From contig NZ_JAAGOA010000017.1 in the NCBI RefSeq assembly GCF_010550675.1, forward strand, positions 1 through 64,000: DNA of 64,000 nucleotides. Direction: 5' to 3'. Position numbers and translations under genes: made by a program. This stretch comes from Phytoactinopolyspora halotolerans (lineage in GTDB: Bacteria; Actinomycetota; Actinomycetes; Jiangellales; Jiangellaceae). The notes beneath the pieces were generated by a model, which was given only the letters and a program-made list of their open reading frames with translations, did no database searches and had not been told where the DNA came from. This document shows, in pieces, positions 52,357 to 60,872 of the stretch (within the stretch, counting starts at the first letter, position 1; every line of letters begins with the position of its first letter).

Positions 52357-54267
52357 CTAGTTCGGCCCGTTCTCGTCCTGGAAGAAGCCATTGGTGGCTC
52401 GCTGCACCGCGGGGTCCTGCAGCCACGCGTTGTAGGCCGCGAGTGCGTCCGGATCCGACGCGATCTCCTCGAACGGGAGGATCCGTCCGCTGCCGTCGGT
52501 GAACTCCCCGCCGTAGTGCTCCTCGTAGAACGCCGGGTCGCCGTCCCAGGTCACGGTGCCGTCGTCGTACGGCTCGATGTCGGGGTTGAGGTACGGAAGC
52601 TCGCTCTTCGTCACACGATCGTTGGCGTAATCCCGCCACCGTTGGTGGTAACCGAAGACGTCGGTCTCGAGCTCCTGGATCTGCTCCTCGTCGAGGTCCT
52701 CCAACCAGCCGTTGACCAGTTCGCCGAGGATACTCTGAGCGATCTCCTTGGGCTTGCCGGTGATGTCCTCGACAGCGCCCTTGGGATCGAACCCGGCGCC
52801 GATGAGCCAGTTGACCATACCCTCGCGGAACTCGTCCCGCTCCTGCTCACTGGCTTCGCGCTCGTTGAGGACATCGTTCCAGTTCGCCAGGAACATGTCG
52901 GACAGCCGACCCGCGATGAAGCCGTCCCAGCCGCTGGCGTCGTGGTCTGGCCCCCGGCCATTCCGGATGTCTCGGATCTCATTGTGAAAGAGCTCGAACG
53001 TTCGCGCCGAGCCTTCCTCGGATCGCATGCCCTCGGTGATGAACGCATCCCAGACCTCGGGGTCGATCTGGTTAATCGGAGGCGTGCCGTCATAGTCACC
53101 GACACCGGCCGGGGACGAGAACGCGTACATGAACTCGTCCCAGTACTGCTCCGTCATGTCGACGAAGACCCCGCGCATCTCGTCGGTGAAGGGGAACGGT
53201 TCGTCGAGTGAGCCGACATTGGTGATCCAGGTGGCGGCGTTCTCCTGGGCCAGGTTCGGTTGATCGTCGTCGTAGATCTGCAGTCGTCCGTAGATCGAGT
53301 CCGCGTCGACCGTGCCGGCCTTGACGAACGCCGTCCACGCCTCGTTCCACTCGTCGGTGGTGGTCACCGGGCCGATGACCTGCGCCTGCTCCCAGACCTG
53401 GTCCGGGTGCGCATGCATGTACTCGGCGGCTGCACGCGGGTTCTTCCCCATGGCGGCGAACAGCCAGGTCGCGCCCTCGCCGGTGAACTGCCCGATGTCG
53501 TCGAACTCACCGTTCAACGCGGTCTCGGCGAACGCCACCATCGACTCGTGGTTCCACTGGCCGCCGTTCTGCATGATGTAGGCCATGTTGTCGGTCAGGT
53601 CGATGTTGGGGATGTCCTGGTCCGCCAAGGGCTGGTACATCGAGGAGATGAACTCGGTGTCGTAATCGATCCGGAAGCTGGCCGTGGAGAAGACCGTCGA
53701 TAGCGAATCGATCGCCCCGTCCGGGAGGTCGTCGTTCATGGGATCCGCGGTCATGAGCAGGTGGCCACGGTCTTCGGGGTTCAAGCCGTTGATGAATGCC
53801 TCGGCGAAATCGGGGTCATGGCCGTACTGTTCCAGCTGCTCCCACACGTCGTCGGGGATGTCTCCGTAGGTGCCGTTGACCTGTTCGGCGAGTTCGCGCC
53901 CGGCCTCCTGCGCGTCCTCGACCGAGTCGAACAGGTCGTTGAGGATATCGGTGCCTTGGATCTCCAGCACGCCGTCGCCGTCCCAGCCGTTGTTCTGGTG
54001 CTCGGCGAGCAACTGCACGGCCAGGCTGTGCCGCCGGCGCATGTCCGGCATGATGTCGTCGAGGTCACGCTTGGCTTCGAGCAGCTTGTTCAGGTTGGAC
54101 ATGTCAACGCCGAAGTACCGGAAGTCCGTCTCCAGGCCGGAGATGCGGTCGGTCAGCCCCGTCAGCGTCTTGTCCAGATCGTCGACGGCCTGCCCGAGGG
54201 CGTCGACGTCCATCGAGCAATACTCCCCGCCGCTGCCGGCGCCTTCGGGGGTGTCCTCATAGGCCAT
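52357..54267 (-). CDS. Large WXG-like N-terminal protein, probable type VII secretion substrate
   Basis: A 636-residue acidic protein without signal peptide or membrane helix. The first 130 residues are helical with heptad-like spacing (ALGQAVDDLDKTLTGLTDRI; LLEAKRDLDDIMPDMRRR) followed by NNGWDGDG, resembling the long-chain WXG/LXG-type export domain. The body contains repeated Asp/Asn/Trp-rich segments (GLNPEDRGHLLMTADPMND, WLFAAMGKNPRAAAEYMHA). It is loosely like actinobacterial DUF6571 proteins; this is a tentative match. No known toxin motif is visible at the C-terminus. ATG 54267 follows AGGAG with nine-base spacing. It is the last gene of a minus-strand cluster. Confidence 0.72.
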   Translation of the reverse strand: MAYEDTPEGAGSGGEYCSMDVDALGQAVDDLDKTLTGLTDRISGLETDFRYFGVDMSNLNKLLEAKRDLDDIMPDMRRRHSLAVQLLAEHQNNGWDGDGVLEIQGTDILNDLFDSVEDAQEAGRELAEQVNGTYGDIPDDVWEQLEQYGHDPDFAEAFINGLNPEDRGHLLMTADPMNDDLPDGAIDSLSTVFSTASFRIDYDTEFISSMYQPLADQDIPNIDLTDNMAYIMQNGGQWNHESMVAFAETALNGEFDDIGQFTGEGATWLFAAMGKNPRAAAEYMHAHPDQVWEQAQVIGPVTTTDEWNEAWTAFVKAGTVDADSIYGRLQIYDDDQPNLAQENAATWITNVGSLDEPFPFTDEMRGVFVDMTEQYWDEFMYAFSSPAGVGDYDGTPPINQIDPEVWDAFITEGMRSEEGSARTFELFHNEIRDIRNGRGPDHDASGWDGFIAGRLSDMFLANWNDVLNEREASEQERDEFREGMVNWLIGAGFDPKGAVEDITGKPKEIAQSILGELVNGWLEDLDEEQIQELETDVFGYHQRWRDYANDRVTKSELPYLNPDIEPYDDGTVTWDGDPAFYEEHYGGEFTDGSGRILPFEEIASDPDALAAYNAWLQDPAVQRATNGFFQDENGPN

Positions 54268-54317
54268 ATTCAATGACTCCTGGTGAGACGTGATGATGTC
54301 ATCGACAAGCCGGAAGC

Positions 54318-55448
54318 CTACGATGCAGCAGGCTGGCCGCTGCCGGTGACCTCGGACCACCCGTCGTCGAAGCCTTCGTCCGGTGCCAGTTCCCCGGTGC
54401 CGCGCCGCGCGGTGCGCACGGTGGCTCCCACCAGGCCGGCGAGCTTGTCGACCTGGTCCTGGTCGATGTCGTCGTGCTTTCTGGCGGCGTCGATCGTGGT
54501 GGCGACCACCACCGGGTCTGCCTCGCTGGTGAACGTGTGCGCGAAATAGGGGTCGTGCTGGTTGCCGTCGAGTTTGGCGATGAGCTTCTTCACGCTGTTG
54601 TGATCAGGACGCGAGGCGAACAAGGTGACCGCCTCTTGGCCGTGTTCCACCGACACACGCGGAGGATGGTGCGATACCCGTCGCTCGTCATAGCTGACCG
54701 GGGGCCGGTTCGGATGAGGCTGACGATCAGGGAGTGTGTGCAGGCCGCCACCGTCCTCGATCTCCTGGGCCAGCGCGAGCCTGCGCCGCAAGCCCGGCAG
54801 CTCGTCGTCGAGCCACGCGGTCACCTGGGCGAAGCGGGGCGCTTCGAGCGCGTCGACTTCGTCCAGGCCGACGTCGACCAGGATCCCGCGCAGTTCCGCC
54901 TCATACTCGGGAATCTGGTCGCGGGCGCGTTCCATAGCCGCGATCAGCATGGTCATCGCCTGGATGTCGATGGACACGACGCCGGGCCTGCGATCGCCAC
55001 CGCCGTCGTCCGGGCCGCCGGGGCCGCCGTCTTCGTCGCCCCCGTCTTGGTTATCGGCGTCGTCCTCCGGTGGGGACGTATCGTCCTCCGGGTCATCGGT
55101 GTCATCGCTGTCCGTCTCGGCGCGGAACGTCGAGTCCGTCTCCGGTCCGTCGGTGCCGTCGTCCTGCACAGCGTCGTCGCCGCTACCGCCGCCGTCCGTG
55201 CCGTCTTCCGTGCCGGGAGCGTCGGTGCTGCCCTCTCCGCTCGTGCCGTCCGAAGACCCGCCCCCGTAGTCGGAGGAGCCGCCGTAGTCGTACGACGATC
55301 CGCCGTCGTCGCTGTAGCTGGACGGCGACGTGTAGGACGCCGCATCGGCCTCCGCGGCGTCGGCGGCGTCGGCCGGGTGATCCAGGCTGCCGACGTTCTT
55401 GCCGCCCGACGGATCGTCATCCAGCCCACCCACGATCTTGCCGGTCAT
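54318..55448 (-). CDS. Acidic low-complexity protein with a helical/C-terminal domain, unknown function
   Basis: A 376-residue protein. Residues 1-155 are disordered and Ser/Asp/Gly/Tyr-rich (SYDYGGSSDYGGGSSDG; DDPEDDTSPPEDDADNQDGG). A helix follows (IQAMTMLIAAMERARDQIPE), then a compact C-terminal part with VSVEHGQEAVTLFASRPDHN and KKLIAKLDGNQHDPYFAHTF. No export signal is seen. ATG 55448 directly abuts the stop of the upstream gene, so the two are coupled. Its place between two WXG-like genes suggests a secretion substrate or partner. I do not recognise the family. Confidence 0.7.
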   Translation of the reverse strand: MTGKIVGGLDDDPSGGKNVGSLDHPADAADAAEADAASYTSPSSYSDDGGSSYDYGGSSDYGGGSSDGTSGEGSTDAPGTEDGTDGGGSGDDAVQDDGTDGPETDSTFRAETDSDDTDDPEDDTSPPEDDADNQDGGDEDGGPGGPDDGGGDRRPGVVSIDIQAMTMLIAAMERARDQIPEYEAELRGILVDVGLDEVDALEAPRFAQVTAWLDDELPGLRRRLALAQEIEDGGGLHTLPDRQPHPNRPPVSYDERRVSHHPPRVSVEHGQEAVTLFASRPDHNSVKKLIAKLDGNQHDPYFAHTFTSEADPVVVATTIDAARKHDDIDQDQVDKLAGLVGATVRTARRGTGELAPDEGFDDGWSEVTGSGQPAAS

Positions 55449-55991
55449 CTAGACACCTGCCTCGGAATCAGCAGGCATGAAAGCCTTGGGTTCCAGTCCG
55501 TGTGTGTTGCGGCGTCGTTGCAGCTCCGCCTCGATGATCTCGACCACACGCTCAGCGGCTTCCGTGGTGATCCGCGCGTTGTCCTCGAGCGCCAGCGAGA
55601 ATTCGTCGCCACTCCGGCTCACCCAGGCGCCGTCCGCCATGGCTTGGAGAGCCGGCTTGAGGATCGCCGCGCAATCCTCCGCGACGAGCTTCGCTCGCTC
55701 CAGCGCGAACTCCAACTCCTCCAGGCTGACACCGTCGTCCTCGGGATGGGGAAGATCCGGCGTCGGAAGGCTGGGAGCAGGGAGATCGGGCGACGAGAGG
55801 TCAGGGGTGGAGATCTCCGGAGACGGCAGGTCCGGAGGCGGAATGTCCTGCGGTGAGTCCGGGCCGGGCATGTCCGGCGGTGGCACATCGGCCGGAGGCG
55901 TGCCGGGTTCGTCGAGGTCCAGCTTCTCCGGACCGGTCCAGAGTTCGCCGTGCTCCGGACCGGCGTGCTCGGCCGCTCGGCCATCAGGCAC
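55449..55991 (-). CDS. Proline-rich WXG-like protein
   Basis: About 180 residues. The N-terminal 90 consist of a Pro-rich repeat with PDLPSP, PDLSSP and PSLPTP units. The C-terminal 90 are two amphipathic helices around DGAWVSRSGDEF, which resemble a WXG100 hairpin without the exact glycine. I prefer GTG 55991, with GGAAGG about 10 bases upstream on the minus strand; GTG 56000 is almost touching that site. The stop is adjacent to the next ATG. Probably a substrate or chaperone of the secretion ATPase. Confidence 0.7.
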   Translation of the reverse strand: MPDGRAAEHAGPEHGELWTGPEKLDLDEPGTPPADVPPPDMPGPDSPQDIPPPDLPSPEISTPDLSSPDLPAPSLPTPDLPHPEDDGVSLEELEFALERAKLVAEDCAAILKPALQAMADGAWVSRSGDEFSLALEDNARITTEAAERVVEIIEAELQRRRNTHGLEPKAFMPADSEAGV

Positions 55992-56079
55992 GGCGCTCAC
56001 CCCTTCCAGGTTCTAGATCCACTCGTAGCGTACAAGTTCCTCGTGAACGCACAAGGACGCCGATAGCGAACACCGCCGG

Positions 56080-57132
56080 CTAGCGCCGTTTCGTCTCCAC
56101 CGTCACCCGGGTCTGGGTCTCGGCGACCGGGATGAGCACGACCGCGTGTGTGGTCTGCGGGTCCAGCGGATCCTGCGGCTCGCCGTTGGCGAACCAGTCA
56201 ACCGTCCAGAAGCTCTCCGCGGTGACCGGTGTGGTCAGGCCGGGCCGGTTCGCACTCGAGCGGCCGAAGATCAGGATGCACTCGCTCTCCGCATCCGGAG
56301 ACCACCTCGTGCCGGTTCCCTCGCAGATGATCGGCTCCGCGGACGGAGCGGAGAACCCCATCGACCTCAGTTCCGCCCGGGCCAGGACCGTGTTGCCGCC
56401 GGCAGCGGCGTTCACCTCTACCTGGACGGGACCGCCCTCCATCCAGACCCACGTCTCGACATTGACCAGGGTGGCGCCGTCGCCGGAGCGCTTCGGATTC
56501 CACGAGATCTCCGGGTCCGGGAGTTGCATATGGTCGAACGCGACGTCGACCAACGCCTCGGGCGGTACGGGAGGCACCGGAGGCTCCTCGTTCATCTCGA
56601 CGAAGACCGCGCCATCGTAGTCGGTGAAGAACCGCTCGGAGTGGTCGAAGAACTCGTGCACGTCTCCGTCGAAGTCGGCGCTGAAACAGGCGCCGTACCA
56701 CCAGCGGCCCTCGTCGTCGTCCTTGTACGTCTCGTAGTCCTCGTACGGTTCGTACACTTCGCCCGTATGTGGATCCGACCAGCGGTCGAGGTCGCCGCTG
56801 TCGATCATCTCGTAGTAGTCCTTGCCGGTCAGACCGGGGATGTACCGGCAGGCGGGCAGTACCCAGACGGTCTCGCGCGGGATCGTGAACCGGCCGTCGT
56901 CCCCGCCGTCGGTTCCGGAGCCCCACACCTCGACGCTCACGCGGCCGTCCTCGGCGTCGGCGTCGCTGCCTCCGCCGTCGTCGTCCGGCGGTGGGCAGCC
57001 GTCGAGGCCGCACCCGGGCGCGACCTCGGCACTGCTGATCGGCGTCGCCCCGAGCAGCGTCAGGGTGAGTGCGCACGCGAGGAGCGCTCCGGGTAATGCG
57101 TCGCGGGAGGACCGGCGGACGGCATTCAGCAT
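56080..57132 (-). CDS. Secreted protein of unknown function, Asp/Tyr-rich
   Basis: A 350-residue exported protein. The signal is MLNAVRRSSRDALPG, a hydrophobic stretch (ALLACALTLTLLGATPI) and a likely cleavage after SSAEVA. The mature part begins with a GCGLDGCPPPDDDGGGSD segment, has an Asp/Tyr-rich zone (EPYEDYETYKDDDEGRWWYG), and ends in a beta-rich domain. The closing strands TTHAVVLIPVAETQTRVTVE resemble an immunoglobulin-like fold. ATG 57132 overlaps the stop of the upstream lipoprotein gene by seven bases. The gene lies in the minus-strand group associated with the secretion ATPase. Confidence 0.75.
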   Translation of the reverse strand: MLNAVRRSSRDALPGALLACALTLTLLGATPISSAEVAPGCGLDGCPPPDDDGGGSDADAEDGRVSVEVWGSGTDGGDDGRFTIPRETVWVLPACRYIPGLTGKDYYEMIDSGDLDRWSDPHTGEVYEPYEDYETYKDDDEGRWWYGACFSADFDGDVHEFFDHSERFFTDYDGAVFVEMNEEPPVPPVPPEALVDVAFDHMQLPDPEISWNPKRSGDGATLVNVETWVWMEGGPVQVEVNAAAGGNTVLARAELRSMGFSAPSAEPIICEGTGTRWSPDAESECILIFGRSSANRPGLTTPVTAESFWTVDWFANGEPQDPLDPQTTHAVVLIPVAETQTRVTVETKRR

Positions 57133-57842
57133 GTCTCCTCCGCGGAGAACACCTCATCGGTGACCTGCCAGCCCGTCTCGGTCCGGTTGAGCTCGGCCCG
57201 GCCGGTGGTCCGCGGGGACTGCTCGACGCCGTCGGCGGGACGTTCGCCGTCGTCGTCGATGACGACGAGTTCGGCGGCATCGATGCAGAACCCGATGGTG
57301 ACGACGTTCTCCGAGGCACCCTCGACGTACGGCTCGACGGTGACCTCGCCGCCGTATCTGATGCCGTGCCGCCGCTGATAGTCGAGTGAACCCTGCAGCC
57401 GGTCTATTCGCGGCTGCGCGGCGAGTCCGCGGAGCCGGTCACTGAGTTGCACGACGCGCAGCGACCGGCGCCACTCCACGAGGTAATCCGTGTACACGTC
57501 CAGAGCCGCTGCCGCGGACTCGTCCGCCACCTCGTCCGGCATGATCACGGTCACGCCGGCCTCGTCGAAGACGCGTACCTCGGGCTGCGGCTCGCGGCCG
57601 GAATCCTGCCCGGACGCCGGAGCCGCCGAACGGTCGCCGCCGCCGGTCGTCGGTGCCGGACCCGGCGAGGCAGTGCCGCCCTGGGTAGAGGCGGTGCTGG
57701 CCTGGGTAGATGCCGACGGCGCCGCTTCCGGTCGCGTCTGGTCCGCCGGCTCCTCGCTCCCGGGCGAGTCGTCCGCGCCGGATCCACACGCGGTGAGAAC
57801 GGCTACCAGTGTGGCTGCGGTCGCCGAGGCGCGCACGTCCAT
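57126..57842 (-). CDS. Putative lipoprotein of unknown function
   Basis: A 238-residue protein with signal MDVRASATAATLVAVLTAC (lipid-modified Cys19) and a Ser/Thr/Ala/Gly/Pro-rich linker of about 65 residues. A compact NTF2-like domain follows (ALDVYTDYLVEWRRSLRVVQ; VVTIGFCIDAAELVVIDDDG; TGRAELNRTETGWQVTDEVF). The strand pattern and the ending GWQVTDE fit the SnoaL/NTF2-like small lipoproteins often found with type VII or peptidoglycan-linked loci. It is the first gene of the minus-strand run and overlaps the next by seven bases. Confidence 0.75.
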   Translation of the reverse strand: MDVRASATAATLVAVLTACGSGADDSPGSEEPADQTRPEAAPSASTQASTASTQGGTASPGPAPTTGGGDRSAAPASGQDSGREPQPEVRVFDEAGVTVIMPDEVADESAAAALDVYTDYLVEWRRSLRVVQLSDRLRGLAAQPRIDRLQGSLDYQRRHGIRYGGEVTVEPYVEGASENVVTIGFCIDAAELVVIDDDGERPADGVEQSPRTTGRAELNRTETGWQVTDEVFSAEETC

Positions 57843-57917
57843 CCCAGCTCCTCGCGCTCGGGGGTGTGACGCGACGTGACTCTACCGCTGACCCACGGTC
57901 ACACGGCCGCCGGCCGC

Positions 57918-58328
57918 TCAGCCGAGATGCGGGAACCAGATGGCGAGCTCGCGCTTCGCCGAGTCAGGTGAATCCGAGGCGTGAACCAGGTTCTCCGACT
58001 TGGAGAGCGACAGGTCACCACGGATGGTGCCCGGTGCGGCCGTACGGCTGTCCGTCGCGCCGTTCATCTGGCGGACCACATCGATCGCCTGGTCGCCCTC
58101 CAACACCAGCGCGACCAACGGGCCGCTGGTGATGAACTCGCGGAGTCCGGGGTAGAACGGCTTGTCGACGTGTTCCGCGTAGTGAGCGTCGGACTGCGAC
58201 GCGTCGATGGTGCGCTGGTCCATCGCGACGATGGCGAGCCCTTTGCGCTCGTAGCGAGAGATGATCTCCCCGACCAGGCCGCGCTGGACGGCGTCGGGCT
58301 TGATCAGGACAAGCGTGCGCTCAGACAC
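57918..58328 (-). CDS. ndk: Nucleoside diphosphate kinase
   Basis: A 136-residue enzyme that passes the gamma-phosphate from ATP to other nucleoside diphosphates. The start [20 protein letters not shown] and the loop [18 protein letters not shown] are canonical. The phosphorylated His lies in [12 protein letters not shown] 58328 is chosen over ATG 58361 because GGGAG lies eight bases upstream and the length then fits the family. It is transcribed opposite to valS-folC, whereas in streptomycetes these genes share one direction. Confidence 0.96.
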   Translation of the reverse strand: MSERTLVLIKPDAVQRGLVGEIISRYERKGLAIVAMDQRTIDASQSDAHYAEHVDKPFYPGLREFITSGPLVALVLEGDQAIDVVRQMNGATDSRTAAPGTIRGDLSLSKSENLVHASDSPDSAKRELAIWFPHLG

Positions 58329-58489
58329 GGCTGCGGCTCCCAAGAAGTCAGACACGTACATGGCAAGTAGAGCTGAAAGCCTACCGGTGCCTATTCTTGC
58401 TGGCTGCCTTCGGCGGCCGCGTGAAGGGTGTCGCTGGTTCGCGTAGACTCGAAAGCCGTCCCCAATCAGTTTCTGGAGTCAGCGCAATC

Positions 58490-60412
58490 ATGTCTGTGGA
58501 GTCTGTGTTTCCTCGGCTGGAACCGCTGCTGTCGCAGGTCAGCAAGCCGATCCAATACGTCGGCGGAGAACTCAACGCCGTCGCCAAGCCGTGGGATGAG
58601 GCGGCGGTGCGCTGGGCGCTGATGTACCCGGACGCCTACGAGGTGGGCCTGCCCAACCAGGGTGTGCAGATTCTGTATGAGGTCTTGAACGAGCGTGACG
58701 GCGTCCTCGCGGAGCGCACGTACTCCGTATGGCCGGACCTCGAGGCGCTGATGCGGGAGCACGGCATCGGTCAGTTCACTGTGGACGCGCATCGGCCGGT
58801 GGCGGCGTTCGACCTGTTCGGCGTCTCGTTCGCGACCGAGCTGGGCTATACCAACCTGCTGACCGCCCTGGACCTCGCCGGGATCCCGCTGAGCGCGGTC
58901 GACCGGGACGAACGCCACCCGGTGGTGATCGCCGGCGGCCACGCAGCGTTCAACCCGGAACCGATCGCGGAGTTCGTCGATGCCGCGGTCCTCGGCGACG
59001 GCGAGGAGGTCGCACTCGCCATCACTGAGGTGGTGCGCGAGTGGAAGTCCGAGGGCAGCCCGGGCGGACGGGACGAGCTGCTGTACCGGCTCGCCGCCGG
59101 CGGCGGGGTGTACGTCCCGAAGTTCTACGATGTCGACTACCTGCCGGACGGCCGGATCAAGCAGGTCGTGCCGAACCGTCCCGGCGTGCCGGAGCGCGTG
59201 CACAAGCACACGGTGATGGACCTGGACAGCTGGCCCTACCCGAAGAAGCCGCTGGTGCCGCTGGCGGAGACGGTACACGAGCGCTACAGCGTGGAGATCT
59301 TCCGCGGCTGTACCCGCGGCTGCCGGTTCTGCCAGGCCGGCATGATCACTCGTCCGGTGCGTGAGCGCTCCATCACCGGCATCGGTGAGATGGTCAAGAA
59401 CGGTGTGCAGAACTCCGGGTTCGAAGAAGTCGGCCTGCTCTCGCTGTCCAGCGCGGACCACAGCGAGATCGGTGAGGTCGCCAAAGGGCTGGCGGACAGG
59501 TATGAGGGCACCAACACGTCGTTGTCGCTGCCGTCGACGCGCGTCGATGCGTTCAACGTGACGCTGGCCAACGAGCTCTCCCGCAACGGGCGCCGGTCCG
59601 GGTTGACCTTCGCCCCCGAGGGCGGCTCCGAGCGGCTGCGCAAGGTGATCAACAAGATGGTCAGCGAGGACGATCTGATCCAGACCGTGGCGACCGCATA
59701 CGGCAGTGGCTGGCGGCAGGTCAAGCTCTACTTCATGTGTGGCCTGCCGACGGAGACCGATGAGGACGTGCTGGCCATCGCCGAGCTGGCGAAGAAGGTC
59801 ATCGCCAAGGGTCGCGAGGTCTCCGGCCGCAAGGACATCCGGTGCACGGTGTCGATCGGCGGGTTCGTCCCCAAGCCGCACACGCCGTTCCAGTGGGCCG
59901 GCCAGACCCCGCACGAGACGGTCGACGCACGCCTGCACAAGCTGCGCGAGGCGATACGCTCGGATCGCACCTACGCCAAGGCCATCGGCCTCCGCTACCA
60001 CGAGGGCAAGCCCGGGATGGTGGAGGGCCTGCTCTCTCGCGGGGACCGGCGCGTCGGCCGGGTGATCCGGGCGGTCTGGGAAGACGGTGGCCGGTTCGAC
60101 GGCTGGTCCGAACACTTCTCCTTCGACCGTTGGGTGGCGTCGGCGGATCGGGCTCTTGCCGGCGAGCCGGTGGACCTGGACTGGTACACCACTCGGGAGC
60201 GGGACCGGGACGAGGTGCTTCCGTGGGATCACCTCGATTCCGGCCTCGACCGCGAGTGGCTGTGGGAAGACTGGCAGGACGCGCTCGACGAGGTCGAGGT
60301 CGACGACTGCCGCTGGACGCCGTGCTTCGACTGCGGGGTATGCCCGCAGATGGGCACGGAGATCCAGACCGGACCTACCGGCCAGAAGCTGCTCCCGCTG
60401 TCCGTGGTCTGA
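58490..60412 (+). CDS. TIGR03960-family B12-binding-domain radical SAM protein
   Basis: A 640-residue protein. An N-terminal cobalamin-binding-like Rossmann region (YPDAYEVGLPNQGVQILYEV; VIAGGHAAFNPEPIAEF) precedes the radical SAM cluster Cys274-x3-Cys278-x2-Cys281 (RGCTRGCRFCQAG). The barrel motif LTFAPEGGSERLRKV and a C-terminal Cys cluster (CFDCGVCPQ) follow. ATG 58490 has GGAG at 58475-58478. In actinobacteria it is usually followed by a DUF2344 (TIGR03936) partner and then rne; here the partner is missing. Reaction unknown. Confidence 0.9.
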   Translation: MSVESVFPRLEPLLSQVSKPIQYVGGELNAVAKPWDEAAVRWALMYPDAYEVGLPNQGVQILYEVLNERDGVLAERTYSVWPDLEALMREHGIGQFTVDAHRPVAAFDLFGVSFATELGYTNLLTALDLAGIPLSAVDRDERHPVVIAGGHAAFNPEPIAEFVDAAVLGDGEEVALAITEVVREWKSEGSPGGRDELLYRLAAGGGVYVPKFYDVDYLPDGRIKQVVPNRPGVPERVHKHTVMDLDSWPYPKKPLVPLAETVHERYSVEIFRGCTRGCRFCQAGMITRPVRERSITGIGEMVKNGVQNSGFEEVGLLSLSSADHSEIGEVAKGLADRYEGTNTSLSLPSTRVDAFNVTLANELSRNGRRSGLTFAPEGGSERLRKVINKMVSEDDLIQTVATAYGSGWRQVKLYFMCGLPTETDEDVLAIAELAKKVIAKGREVSGRKDIRCTVSIGGFVPKPHTPFQWAGQTPHETVDARLHKLREAIRSDRTYAKAIGLRYHEGKPGMVEGLLSRGDRRVGRVIRAVWEDGGRFDGWSEHFSFDRWVASADRALAGEPVDLDWYTTRERDRDEVLPWDHLDSGLDREWLWEDWQDALDEVEVDDCRWTPCFDCGVCPQMGTEIQTGPTGQKLLPLSVV

Positions 60413-60872
60413 CGCACGGCTGCCGACGCGCAGACTCCGACATTTGCCGACACTTGGTGTAAGCAGGCTCACCTGCTCACTTCTCATGTTCGCCCGGCGG
60501 ATACGGCGTTGCGCGGACGGCGGCGTCATGGCTGTAGACCAATCGTGTGCGATACTCGAAAGTGGTTGGGCGGAACCTACCGCTCAATCCGGCGATGTTC
60601 TCGCCGACGTCCGTGGGGCGCTCGGCACGGTGGCAACGAGCCGATGTTCAGCCGCGAGGCAGGATGCGAGCACTGCAGACTGCCGGCGCGGCGACATTGT
60701 GGCGCGGCCACCGACGCAAGGCCGGTGAGCATCGTCGATGACAGGCTTTTACGTCGGCCAGCGGTGTTCGCACCGGTCGGCGCCAGACAGAGCCCGTGCG
60801 CGGTGGCAGCGCTCACGCAAGATACGCGCAAGAGTGCGCCACGGGAGCCCGGGTTGACGGGAGTACGCATAC
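60413..60872 (+). other. Long non-coding leader region upstream of rne
   Basis: These 460 bases hold no convincing gene. GATACT at 60551-60556 could be a -10 box. A 10-bp hairpin with two G-U wobbles (60564-60573 with 60580-60589) would then stand at the very 5' end of the transcript, leaving a leader of about 310 bases. A smaller hairpin (AGCAGG/CCTGCT, 60462-60477) lies nearer the radical SAM stop. RNase E genes often regulate themselves through long structured leaders. Confidence 0.4.

Noticed and set aside
58466-60529. A 687-codon minus-strand frame opposite the radical SAM gene
   Set aside because: Its composition is that of a reverse-complement shadow. The plus-strand protein has clear CxxxCxxC and family motifs.
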